Origin: Mycobacterium celatum
GTDB taxonomy: Bacteria > Actinomycetota > Actinomycetes > Mycobacteriales > Mycobacteriaceae
Reading direction: 5' to 3'
Assembly: GCF_002101595.1 (NCBI RefSeq)
Contig: NZ_LQOM01000050.1
Location: 60,000-123,999 of the forward strand
Length of the DNA: 64,000 bases
Part shown: in pieces, positions 23,554-32,239 of the stretch
How positions within the stretch are numbered: position 1 is the stretch's first letter
Layout of the letters: every line of letters begins with the position of its first letter
Position numbers and translations under genes: made by a program
Notes under the pieces: generated by a model
Databases searched by the model: none
The model's input: the letters and a program-made list of their open reading frames with translations, nothing else
Told to the model about the DNA's origin: nothing

Positions 23554-26500
23554 GTGTCGAAACGAGGGTTCGTGCCGCCTGCCCGCACGCCACCGCCGAT
23601 CGTTCCGCCCACCCGGGTGGCGGTAGCTGCGCCGCTGGCGCTGCCTGAGCACGAACCGCGAAACATCCTGCTGATGGTCGCCCTGCCCGCCGTTTTGGTG
23701 GGGATCCTGGGAACGCTGGTGGTGATGTACACCTCCGGTGTCCGCTCTTTGCAGTCGGGTTTCTTCCCGATGATGGGGCTGTTCGGTTTCGGTGCCCTCA
23801 TGGTCAGCGGCCGGTTTGGGCGTGGGCGCCGGATCACGTGGGGCGAACAGGAAAAGCAGCGCCGCGTGTACTTGCGTCAACTCGACGAGCATCGCGATCA
23901 GTTGCAGCGCCTCGCGCAGGATCAGCGGGCCAGCCAACTGTTCGTCCATGCCGATCCGCAGCGTTTGGATACCGTCATCGGCGGCCCACGGATGTGGGAG
24001 CGCCGGCCCGGTGATCCGGATTTTCTCGACGTCCGCCTCGGGATCGGGGTGCAGCAAACCGGCGACTCAGCGGTGTCGCTGCAATGGCCCGACGTCCCGG
24101 TAGGAGAAGAACTGGAGCCGGTAACCGGCGCCGCGCTACGGGATTTCATCCTGGCGCACAGCAAGATCCGTGGCATCGGAAAAGTGCTGAGCTTGCGTTC
24201 GAGGCCGGGCTTCAGTTTCATCGGTGATTCAGCCGAACTGCACAGCCTGATGCGTTCGATCCTGTGCTCGCTCGCGGTCTATCACGGCGCAGGCGATGTC
24301 AAGTTCTTGGTCGTCACCCGCCGTCCCCAGCAGTGGACCTGGCTGGTGTGGCTGCCGCACAACCAGCATGACGAAATGTTCGATGCCTGCGGGCATCGGC
24401 GTTTGGTGTTCACCTCACCCACCGAACTCGAGGAAGCACTCGATACCGAGTTGCACCGCAAGGGGCGAGGGCCGTGGACCCCACCGACGGGGTCGAGCCC
24501 GACGTTGACCCCGTCGCCGATGGAACCGCGCCCAGGCTTGGCGCTCGGCCCGCACTGGCTGATCGTCGACGACGCGGCCGGCACGCCCGAGGGTTGGGAG
24601 GGGGTTACCGGGCAGAAGGGCATGGCCGGAATCACCGTGCTGCGGTTGGGGACTCGTCCCGGCATCGGGGTGGGCTTCGCCGACGACGAGCGATTCACGC
24701 TGCGCGATGGAAGGCTCTGGCACCGCGACGCGTTCTACGCCGTCGCCGATACGCTCACCGACAGCACCGCCAACCGCTATGCGCGAAAGCTGGCACGATG
24801 GTCATTGACCAGCGTCGGCGAGCCGCGGGAAACAGACAGCCAGGGCGGGGAACTGCTGCGGGCGCTGGGCATCGGTGATCCCCGCCAACTCGACGTCGAC
24901 CGGCTCTGGGCGGAAAGCCGCGGGCGCGGCGACCAGAACTGGGCAATGGTACCGGTCGGAGTGAAACCCAGCGGGGAAGTGCAGCATGTCATCCTGCGCG
25001 CCAAGGACTTCGGCGGCTTCGGATTCCATTCGGTGGTGATCGGTACGTCCGGCTCCGGCAAGTCGGAATACTTCCTGTCGCTGTGCAGCGGCATCGCGCT
25101 GACCCATTCGCCGGAAGCGTTCACTGTAATTTTCGTTGACATGAAGTTCGAGTCCGCTGCCCAAGATCTACAGGGATTCCCGCATGTTGCCGGCTCCCTG
25201 TCCAACCTGGGCAACGACGAGCGGCACCTCGCCGAGCGGATGCGCAAAGCCATCAACGGCGAAATAGCCAGGCGCTATCGCCTCTTCAAGGATGCCGGTG
25301 CCCGCGACGCCAACGAGTACGAGGAGATGCGCCTGGCCGGCCGTGATCTGGAGCCGGTGCCGATCCTGCTGGTCATCATCGACGAGTACCTGGAGTTGTT
25401 CGTCCACCATCCGAATTGGGTCGACCTGGTGATCCACATCGGGCAGGAAGGCCGTGGCTGCAACGTGTTCTTCACGCTGGGCGGTCAGCGACTGGACCTG
25501 TCGTCGCTGAGTAAAGTCAAAAGCAACATCGCTTTCCGGGTAGCGCTGCGCGCCGAGACCGCCGAGGATTCCCGCGACGTCATCGGCAGCGATGCGGCGC
25601 TGCACCTGCCGTCGAAAGAGAACGGCTACGCGCTGCTCAAGGTCGGGCCGCGAGATTTGGAACAGTTCCGCTGCTTTTATGTGTCGGCACCGTTTGTGCT
25701 GCCCCGCAAGACCGACCACCTGAACCGGACCGTCGACCGCAGCTTTTCCAAGCCCCGCCTACTCACCTGGGAATACCAGCCGCTGAGCGCCACAGACAGC
25801 GCTGCACTTGCTTCCGGCGAGCCGGAACACGCGGATGAGTTCTTGTTCGACTCCGACGGCTTCCGGAAGAAGAAACTCGTCGACATCATCCGCGAATCGC
25901 TGGTCTCTCACCCGGTGCGGCCGCCGCACCAGATCTGGCTTGCGCCTTTGGACGTCAGCGAACCGATCGACGCAGTGGTGGCGCGCTGGCGCGGTAAGCC
26001 GTGGACTGTCGGCTACGGGCAGAACCCAGGGCTGGTCTTGCCTGTCGGAGTGGTCGATATTCCCGAGGAGCATGCCCAGCATGTACATGCGATCGACGCA
26101 GAGATGGACAACATCATGGTGGTCGCCACGGCGCAGCGCGGTAAGTCGACGACTTTGATGACGCTGATCGTGTCCGCCGCGCTGATGTACCGGCCGGAAC
26201 GGCTCACCTTCTTCTGCATCGGCGCATCACTGTATCCAGTCGACGACGTCCCGCACGTCGCCTCAGTGGTCAGCTTGACTGACAGCGAGGGCGTTTCGCG
26301 CACGATATCCGCGATCGAGGCGCTGATCCTCGCCCGAGAGGTCTCGTTCAAACATCACCAAATCGACATCTGCGAGTTCCGTGAACGACGGTTCGGCGCA
26401 GGCAGGGGCGGCACCGATATGAGTGACAAATTCGGCGACGTCTTCCTGGTCATCGACAACTTCGGGGACCTGTATGAGAAGGAGCCCGCCCTTGGTGACC

Positions 26501-27633
26501 GCGCGATCGCCATTGCCCGGCAGGGACTGTCCTACGGTGTGCACGTCATGAGCAGCGCCAACGCGTGGCTCGTCGGGCAGAAGCAGGCGCTGCTCAACGT
26601 GTCGAATGCGCGAATCCAGCTGCGGCTCAGCAATCCGGAGGAGTCGCAGATGGGTACCACCATCGACCAGCGCAAGGCGGCGCGAAACACCTTGGACCGC
26701 CCCGGCTTCGGCCTTACCAGACAAGGCCACGAGCTGCTGATCGCGATGCCGGAGATCAGCGCCGCCGACGGCGCGCGAGTGGTGGCGCGCGAGGTCGGTC
26801 CTCGAATCGCCGAGCTGACCGGCACACGCAAGTTGGAGAGCCTCGCGAGGCTGCCCGGATCCATTCCGCTGCGCCAGGTGTTGGACAGCTTCGCCGCCAC
26901 ACCCGGGGCCGAGGACAGCCTGGACATTCCCTTCGCGGTCGGTGAAAGCGCCTTGCAGCCCGTATCGCTCCCGATGCGACGATTACCCAACCTACTCGTG
27001 GTCGGCCGCCAATTGTGCGGGAAGACGACAACTTTGGCTGCGATCGGCCTGGCAATCGCGAGTCGGCTTGAGCCGGAGCAGGCGCAGATAACGATCATCG
27101 ATCCGAAGACGTCACTGATTGGCCGGATCCGAGCGCCACACGTACGCACCTATGCGTACACGCCCGACCACATCGACGATGTGATCGCGAAATTGGCGCA
27201 GATCATGCGCGACCGGCTGCCGCCCCTGGGCTTGAGCCAGGACGAACTGCTCGACCGGCGCGGCTGGGACGGTCCACACCACTTCGTTCTGATCGACGAC
27301 GAGCAAGAGCTGCGCCCGCATGGTGGCATCGGAAAGCCCGCCGCCACCGCACCTTTGTGGGGACTGATCGAACGTGGACGTGAAATCGGTCTGCATGTCA
27401 TCGCCTCGCGTCTGCCGGGCAACTGGGCGGGGGTGTCGGTGATGAACCTGTTCTTGCAGAAGATGACCGATTCGCGTGCGCCCACCCTGTTCATGGACAA
27501 CGATCCGGCGGCGGTCAAAGTCTTCGGGCGGGTCAGTGCTCAGCAGCTGCCTCCCGGCCGAGGGTTGTTGGTGACGACAGACGGAGCAGTCGAGGGGGTG
27601 CTGGTCGGCACCCCTGAAGCAGGTTCTCAATGA
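23554..27633 (+). CDS. eccC2: EccC2, FtsK/SpoIIIE-type ESX-2 ATPase
   Basis: 1359 aa in one chain, as in Mtb ESX-2 (ESX-1 splits it into EccCa and EccCb). The GTG at 23554, two bases after the eccB2 stop, is taken. Two membrane helices lie near residues 40-90. Three ATPase domains follow: Walker A GTSGSGKS at 497-504 with VIIDEYLE downstream; a second, AQRGKST at 860-866 with VFLVIDNFGD; a third, GRQLCGKTT at 1151-1159 with HFVLIDDEQE. EccC recognises substrate C-terminal signals and powers secretion. Confidence 0.95.
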   Translation: MSKRGFVPPARTPPPIVPPTRVAVAAPLALPEHEPRNILLMVALPAVLVGILGTLVVMYTSGVRSLQSGFFPMMGLFGFGALMVSGRFGRGRRITWGEQEKQRRVYLRQLDEHRDQLQRLAQDQRASQLFVHADPQRLDTVIGGPRMWERRPGDPDFLDVRLGIGVQQTGDSAVSLQWPDVPVGEELEPVTGAALRDFILAHSKIRGIGKVLSLRSRPGFSFIGDSAELHSLMRSILCSLAVYHGAGDVKFLVVTRRPQQWTWLVWLPHNQHDEMFDACGHRRLVFTSPTELEEALDTELHRKGRGPWTPPTGSSPTLTPSPMEPRPGLALGPHWLIVDDAAGTPEGWEGVTGQKGMAGITVLRLGTRPGIGVGFADDERFTLRDGRLWHRDAFYAVADTLTDSTANRYARKLARWSLTSVGEPRETDSQGGELLRALGIGDPRQLDVDRLWAESRGRGDQNWAMVPVGVKPSGEVQHVILRAKDFGGFGFHSVVIGTSGSGKSEYFLSLCSGIALTHSPEAFTVIFVDMKFESAAQDLQGFPHVAGSLSNLGNDERHLAERMRKAINGEIARRYRLFKDAGARDANEYEEMRLAGRDLEPVPILLVIIDEYLELFVHHPNWVDLVIHIGQEGRGCNVFFTLGGQRLDLSSLSKVKSNIAFRVALRAETAEDSRDVIGSDAALHLPSKENGYALLKVGPRDLEQFRCFYVSAPFVLPRKTDHLNRTVDRSFSKPRLLTWEYQPLSATDSAALASGEPEHADEFLFDSDGFRKKKLVDIIRESLVSHPVRPPHQIWLAPLDVSEPIDAVVARWRGKPWTVGYGQNPGLVLPVGVVDIPEEHAQHVHAIDAEMDNIMVVATAQRGKSTTLMTLIVSAALMYRPERLTFFCIGASLYPVDDVPHVASVVSLTDSEGVSRTISAIEALILAREVSFKHHQIDICEFRERRFGAGRGGTDMSDKFGDVFLVIDNFGDLYEKEPALGDRAIAIARQGLSYGVHVMSSANAWLVGQKQALLNVSNARIQLRLSNPEESQMGTTIDQRKAARNTLDRPGFGLTRQGHELLIAMPEISAADGARVVAREVGPRIAELTGTRKLESLARLPGSIPLRQVLDSFAATPGAEDSLDIPFAVGESALQPVSLPMRRLPNLLVVGRQLCGKTTTLAAIGLAIASRLEPEQAQITIIDPKTSLIGRIRAPHVRTYAYTPDHIDDVIAKLAQIMRDRLPPLGLSQDELLDRRGWDGPHHFVLIDDEQELRPHGGIGKPAATAPLWGLIERGREIGLHVIASRLPGNWAGVSVMNLFLQKMTDSRAPTLFMDNDPAAVKVFGRVSAQQLPPGRGLLVTTDGAVEGVLVGTPEAGSQ

Positions 27634-27645
27634 CAAGGAGATATC

Positions 27646-27945
27646 GTGTTGCCACTCAACGTAATACCGGGCGCCGTCGATGCGTCGGCGGCGATTGAAG
27701 CGGCAATCAGTACGGAATCCGCGGCGGCTACGGCGACTGCCGCGGCCGTGCTCACAACTGTGGCACCCATGGCTGCGGATCAGGATTCGGTCGAATTCGC
27801 GGCTGCCTTGAACGCGACGGGTGCCGCCTACCTTGCAGCCGCCGCAGAGCACGTCGGGCAACGTGCGGGATATGCGGGCAGCCAAGCGCTCGCGTCCGGC
27901 ACCTACGTGGCCACCGAGGCGATCCGCGCCACCAACCTGGCCTAG
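27646..27945 (+). CDS. PE36: PE36-like PE protein of ESX-2
   Basis: 99 aa, GTG start with AAGGAG upstream. It is a helical hairpin with the PE-family alternation of Ala-rich helices. The usual Pro-Glu near residue 9 reads Pro-Gly here (VIPGAVDASAA). A YxxxE export signal is present at Y87-E91. It is located between eccC2 and the PPE gene exactly as in Mtb (Rv3893c), so it is the expected heterodimer partner of PPE69. Confidence 0.88.
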   Translation: MLPLNVIPGAVDASAAIEAAISTESAAATATAAAVLTTVAPMAADQDSVEFAAALNATGAAYLAAAAEHVGQRAGYAGSQALASGTYVATEAIRATNLA

Positions 27946-27955
27946 CCCGGACATC

Positions 27956-29137
27956 ATGCCTGACCCCAGGTGGGCCGGCCCGCCGGAGGCGATCGCGATC
28001 ATTTTCGAAACCGGTTGTCCGGCCGCGGTGCTGGCGAACAATGCGGCATGGGCGGCCGAATCAGCCTGCCATGAGACATCGGCCGGGCTTTCGGCGATCA
28101 ACATGGCGGCCACCGCAGCGTTGTGGCAGGGCGTGGGTGCGACCGCCTCGACGGCGGCAGGGCTAGGACTCAACGCCGGGCTACAGATGCTGGTCGGCTG
28201 GATCGCGGAAAAGGTCGCGGTTACGCAAGCCGCCGTGGACGCTTTCACCAGCGCGCGGTCCGCCGTGATTCCCTCGGCGGTATGTCAGGCCAACCGCGAT
28301 GAGTGGGCCACCGCCAACGCCACGAACTTCTTCGGGATACGGACACCCGAGATCGTGGCACTGGACAGCGAATACTTCGGTGAGCACTGGCCGCACAATT
28401 CGAGTGTGGGGTGGGCGTATTCGGGTGCGCTGAGCACCCTGATGGCCGCATTGGCAGTCCCGCCGCCCGTTGCCCCGATGGGCGCGTCGCCGGCGGCCCC
28501 GGTGGCGGCGGGCGAGGCCGTCGCGCAGGCGGCCGCGCAAACCGGAATGAGCGACGCGATGCGGGCTTCCGGGCAAGCCACGCAGACCGTGAGCGCACCA
28601 GCCGATGCGACCGGACAGGTCGGCTCACTCACCCAACCGTTGCAGCAGGGGCTGTCGAGTGCGATGCAGCCGTTGACAACGCTGGTGCAGTCACCGATGC
28701 AAGCGGTGCAAGGATCAGCCAGCATGCCTCAAGCGCTGATGCAGTCAGTCACTGGCGTGTTCCCGGCTGCCTTCACCGCTGCGCCCGAAGCCGTAGCCGA
28801 GTCCGCGGTCGCCGGAGGTGGGCCCGCAGGAGGGTCAGGAGCCGGAACACCAAGCACCACAGGCGGTATGGGCGCCTACCCGGGTGCGGGGTTGACCAGC
28901 TATACCCGTCCCACCAACAGCTTCGAGGCGCCGACCGGGGGGAGGCCGACGGGGTCGCGGGCCGATTCGCTGGGCGCGCTGCGTGAAGTGCATGGGCTGA
29001 CGACCACGTCGGTGGCGGGCGGCGCAGCAATGCCGCTTTCGGCCGGTCTGCCCGCGCGCGAAGGCGGCGGGCCGGAGAAAAAGTCGATGACTCGCGCACG
29101 CGTTTCGGTTGGGCACGGGGAAGACAAACCGGACTGA
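27956..29137 (+). CDS. PPE69: PPE69-like PPE protein of ESX-2
   Basis: 393 aa (Mtb Rv3892c, 399 aa). The start ATG 27956 gives MPDPRWAGPPE, with the PPE motif at residues 9-11. The WxG motif is W57-G59. Residues about 1-175 are the helical PPE domain, ending in VALDSEYFGEHW. The rest is an Ala/Gln/Gly-rich low-complexity tail with TSYTRPTNSFE near the end, also conserved in Mtb PPE69. It is predicted to pair with PE36 and be secreted through ESX-2. Confidence 0.92.
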   Translation: MPDPRWAGPPEAIAIIFETGCPAAVLANNAAWAAESACHETSAGLSAINMAATAALWQGVGATASTAAGLGLNAGLQMLVGWIAEKVAVTQAAVDAFTSARSAVIPSAVCQANRDEWATANATNFFGIRTPEIVALDSEYFGEHWPHNSSVGWAYSGALSTLMAALAVPPPVAPMGASPAAPVAAGEAVAQAAAQTGMSDAMRASGQATQTVSAPADATGQVGSLTQPLQQGLSSAMQPLTTLVQSPMQAVQGSASMPQALMQSVTGVFPAAFTAAPEAVAESAVAGGGPAGGSGAGTPSTTGGMGAYPGAGLTSYTRPTNSFEAPTGGRPTGSRADSLGALREVHGLTTTSVAGGAAMPLSAGLPAREGGGPEKKSMTRARVSVGHGEDKPD

Positions 29138-29209
29138 GGCGCGGTGATCAACCAAGCCGGTTCGTGCATCGATCCGGAACGGCTAACAGCTTGTCAGTGG
29201 GTGAAGTGA

Positions 29210-29258
29210 TACGGCGCCGTACGTGCTTAGACTTCGAGCCAACCTCCGGGTCGGAGGT
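29210..29258 (+). promoter_or_regulatory. palindrome and leader hairpin before esxD
   Basis: TACGGCGCCGTA (29210-29221) is a perfect 12-bp palindrome. ACCTCC (29242-29247), five bases, GGAGGT (29253-29258) forms a hairpin 28 bases before the esxD ATG. The 149-bp gap is the only sizeable spacer inside the ESX-2 unit, so it may hold an internal promoter or an mRNA-processing or stability element for esxD-esxC. Confidence 0.35.
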
Positions 29259-29286
29259 ACGCGGAAATGAAAATCTAGGAGCAGGC

Positions 29287-29601
29287 ATGCCAAACGCTAC
29301 GGTCGTGACACCGGAATTGCTGCGTAGCACCCAGCAGGCCATCGAATCGGCATTGCAGTATGCAACCGCAGTCGCCAACGACTACTTGAGCGGTCACGAA
29401 AACGTCATCAATGTGTCGACTTGGCATGGCCAGGCCGGGTTCACGTCGTTGGCCACCGCGGGGCAAATCAACCACGATCTGCAGCAGACGGTGGTCGGCG
29501 GTCAACGCTTGGCCCACGGGCTGGGGCAGGCTGCCGTGCTGATGGAAAATCACGAAGTCGATGCGTCCCATGGCTTTACCGGTCTGTTCGGCACACATTA
29601 G
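29287..29601 (+). CDS. esxD: EsxD, WXG100-type ESX-2 protein
   Basis: 104 aa (Mtb Rv3891c, 107 aa). ATG 29287 is chosen, with TAGGAG about 6 bases upstream; the longer frame has no support. It has the start pattern TPELLRSTQQAIESAL, a WxG turn at W46-G48 (STWHGQAG), and the closing MENHEVDASHGFTGLFG as in Mtb EsxD. It is the partner of EsxC in a helical hairpin heterodimer and a predicted ESX-2 substrate. Confidence 0.93.
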   Translation: MPNATVVTPELLRSTQQAIESALQYATAVANDYLSGHENVINVSTWHGQAGFTSLATAGQINHDLQQTVVGGQRLAHGLGQAAVLMENHEVDASHGFTGLFGTH

Positions 29602-29622
29602 TCAAGTAAAGGAATCAGAAAT

Positions 29623-29913
29623 ATGTCCGACCAAATCACCTACAACTACGGGGCGGTCAGCGGTTTCGCATCAGATGTCGCCTCGCGGGCAGCTCAACTG
29701 ATGGAAATCCACGACGACATCCAGCACCGCACCCAGGCGCTGGCAGATTTCTTCCAAGGTGCCGGTGCGACAGCATTTTTCGATGCCCAACAACAGATGC
29801 TGCACGGCTTGGAGGGCCTGATCCAGACCGTCAGCCAGCACGGCCACGTCGTGAACAACACCGCCGAAAGCGCCCAGGCAACCGACCAGGCGATCAGCCA
29901 GGCCTTCATCTGA
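29623..29913 (+). CDS. esxC: EsxC, ESX-2 substrate
   Basis: 96 aa (Mtb Rv3890c, 95 aa), beginning SDQITYNYGAVSGFASDV and clearly homologous. The canonical Trp of the WxG turn is replaced by Phe (F44-Q-G46), a substitution I also recall for Mtb EsxC. No YxxxD/E signal is visible at the C-terminus. It lies 21 bases after esxD and is expected to form a heterodimer with EsxD. Confidence 0.94.
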   Translation: MSDQITYNYGAVSGFASDVASRAAQLMEIHDDIQHRTQALADFFQGAGATAFFDAQQQMLHGLEGLIQTVSQHGHVVNNTAESAQATDQAISQAFI

Positions 29914-29934
29914 AACGTGTAGTAAGGCGGCACG

Positions 29935-30753
29935 GTGTTAACTACCACCGTTGACGGTTTGTGGGTCCTTCAGGTTCTCACCGGTACGGAGGTGATCGCA
30001 CCGGAGCTGGGACTGCGGCCCCATCTGCCCAGCGGTGAGAGCAGACAAGTGGCGTTGGCTCATCCAGTGACCGCCGAATTGCGTGAACAGGGCGTCGTTG
30101 ACGCGCGGGGGGAAGTCGATGCTCCTGTCGCGGAGTGGCTCACCGTGTTGTGCCGCCGAGACGTCGCACTGTTTGCCCAGCGCCAAGCACCGGGCGCGCC
30201 TGCGGCGGCGCAAACGCTTGTAGCGCGATACGCCGGTTGGTCGGTGGCGATCGAGCGGTCGGCGGAACTGATCCGGATCCGCGGCGCGGGAGCCGCCGTG
30301 ACCGAGGATGCGGCCGACGCCCTGCTGAGCGCCCAAATCGAGTATGTATGCGGGCCGGCAGCACCGGCGCCGTTACGGCCGGTGACCATAGAGCGCGGAG
30401 CACTGCGCGCCGCGGCGACCAGCCCAAAGACGTTGCGCCGGTTCTTGGTTGAGGAACGACTCGACGCCGATCAGGTCCTGCTGCTGATGTCGGCTGTCGA
30501 GACCCGGCGCACGGTCCAGACATCAGTCGTGGCGCTCCAATCCGGCACCACCCGGGCACACATCGACGACGGCGCAGTGACGATCATCGACACTCCCGAC
30601 GGTCGCCTGGTGGCCGAGCATGTGCTATCCGGCGGCAGAACCTGGATGATCGTCGCGCCCGGTACGTCGAGCAGCATTGTGTCGGCGGTGAGCCGCATGA
30701 TGCAGCGCCTGCCCGCGCAAGAAGAGTGGCATTCACATCGAAAAGTCTTCTAG
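29935..30753 (+). CDS. espG2: EspG2, ESX-2-specific PE/PPE chaperone
   Basis: 272 aa (Mtb Rv3889c, about 276), GTG start. EspG-family pattern: VDGLWVLQVLTGTEVIAPELGLRPHLP at the start, mixed alpha/beta throughout, and a GGRTWMIVAPGTSSSIVSAVSRMM segment near the end. EspG proteins bind PPE tips in the cytosol and direct them to their own ESX system; here the client would be PE36-PPE69. It is 4 bases before eccD2. The Rv3888c gene that I recall between espG2 and eccD2 in Mtb is absent. Confidence 0.9.
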   Translation: MLTTTVDGLWVLQVLTGTEVIAPELGLRPHLPSGESRQVALAHPVTAELREQGVVDARGEVDAPVAEWLTVLCRRDVALFAQRQAPGAPAAAQTLVARYAGWSVAIERSAELIRIRGAGAAVTEDAADALLSAQIEYVCGPAAPAPLRPVTIERGALRAAATSPKTLRRFLVEERLDADQVLLLMSAVETRRTVQTSVVALQSGTTRAHIDDGAVTIIDTPDGRLVAEHVLSGGRTWMIVAPGTSSSIVSAVSRMMQRLPAQEEWHSHRKVF

Positions 30754-30757
30754 GGCA

Positions 30758-32239
30758 ATGGCCAAGGCTTCGTATCCGACGCGCTGCGCGGTCGCGGTGG
30801 TGTGCGGCGAGCACCTCATTTCTCAGGTGTACCCGGCGTCCGTGCCGATCGAAATGTTCATCGACAGCGTCGTCGAGTTGCTCACCGACGAGCTCAAGCG
30901 GCGCGGTGTGCGCGGACTGCCGACCGGCGTGGCCCACGAACTACACAGAGCCGACGGCACCCGACTCGACGGCCACAAAAGCCTCGACGAGCTCGGCATC
31001 GAGGACGGGGCCACTTTGGTACTGGTCCCCGAGGCGCGAGGCGAATCCTTTGAACCGCACTATGAGTCGCTGTCGTCCGGCTTGGCGCAGATCGGCAAGA
31101 CATTGTTCGAACCGGTCACAGCCAAGACCGCCTCGGATACCGCAGTGCTGATTGTCGCGATGGTCGCCGCGATCATTCTCGCGCTGTCGGTGCGGGTCCG
31201 GGCCGGCAGCGATTCGCTGGTGCCCGGCATCGTCACCGCAGCATCGGGCCTGCTGGTCGCCGCCGGCATGGCCGCCGTCCGGCTGTGGTGGCCGCATCGC
31301 GCCGACCTGCTAGACGGATTCGCGTGGATCGCAATGCCACTGCTGGCGACGAGCCTCGGCGCGGCCGCACCCGGGCCGATCGGAGCCCCTCATCTGTTCA
31401 TCACGAGCCTCGGCCTCGCGGTGATGTGCTGGGGTACCGGCGCGGCGACGCGGCGCCATATCACTGTGACGGCAACCGTGGTGACCGTGTGCACGGTGGG
31501 CGGGGCGGTGGCCGCGGCCCGAATGTGGCGACCCATTCCCGCTCAATGGCTCGGCATGTGCGCGCTGGTCGCACTGCTGGTGCTGTTGACGCTCGCCCCG
31601 ACCATCACGCTGTGGGCCACCCGAATCCGGCCACCCCATTTCGGATCGATCACCGGGCGAGACCTGTTTCGTCGCAGCGACGGCCTGCCGGCGGACACCG
31701 TGTCACCGGTCGACACGGAAGGCGAGGACGAGGCGAACCTCGACTCCACGCCCAGCGGGGCGCAGATCACGGCTGCGGCGGTACTGGCCAACCGGGTCCT
31801 CACCGGAATTTGTGTGGGCATCGCGGCGGCGCTGCCGGTAGGGGTGTGGGCAACGCTGATGCCGGAGCTTGGCCGCAGTCTGGCCGCGGCGATCCTTGCC
31901 GGGCTGTTCGTGGTGATTTTCATCAGCCGCGGACGGGCATTCGCCGACAAACGGCAAGCCGTCGCGCTGGTGTGCGGCGCTGCGGCAGCGATGTGTGCCG
32001 GCGCCGTCAAATATGTTGTGCACCAGCCGGCGCAATCTGTCGAACCGATGGTCTGGGCCGCGCTCGCCCTGGCCGGTTTCGGCTCCGCGGGCCTGACTGC
32101 GGCGCTGCTGGTGCCCATCACCCGATTCACGCCGCTGGTGCGGATGGCGACCGAATGGCTCGAACTGGCGGCGATCACCGCTGTCGTACCGTTGGCCGCC
32201 TGGACCGGGGGACTGTTCACCTGGGTGCGGATGCGATGA
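30758..32239 (+). CDS. eccD2: EccD2, multi-spanning ESX-2 membrane channel component
   Basis: 493 aa (Mtb Rv3887c, 509). Residues 1-95 are a ubiquitin-like cytosolic domain (CAVAVVCGEHLISQVYPAS, LDELGIEDGATLVLVP). Residues about 125-490 contain eleven hydrophobic helices, interrupted by an acidic loop (SPVDTEGEDEANLDST). EccD dimers line the central cavity of the type VII complex. The stop overlaps the mycP2 ATG. Confidence 0.94.
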   Translation: MAKASYPTRCAVAVVCGEHLISQVYPASVPIEMFIDSVVELLTDELKRRGVRGLPTGVAHELHRADGTRLDGHKSLDELGIEDGATLVLVPEARGESFEPHYESLSSGLAQIGKTLFEPVTAKTASDTAVLIVAMVAAIILALSVRVRAGSDSLVPGIVTAASGLLVAAGMAAVRLWWPHRADLLDGFAWIAMPLLATSLGAAAPGPIGAPHLFITSLGLAVMCWGTGAATRRHITVTATVVTVCTVGGAVAAARMWRPIPAQWLGMCALVALLVLLTLAPTITLWATRIRPPHFGSITGRDLFRRSDGLPADTVSPVDTEGEDEANLDSTPSGAQITAAAVLANRVLTGICVGIAAALPVGVWATLMPELGRSLAAAILAGLFVVIFISRGRAFADKRQAVALVCGAAAAMCAGAVKYVVHQPAQSVEPMVWAALALAGFGSAGLTAALLVPITRFTPLVRMATEWLELAAITAVVPLAAWTGGLFTWVRMR

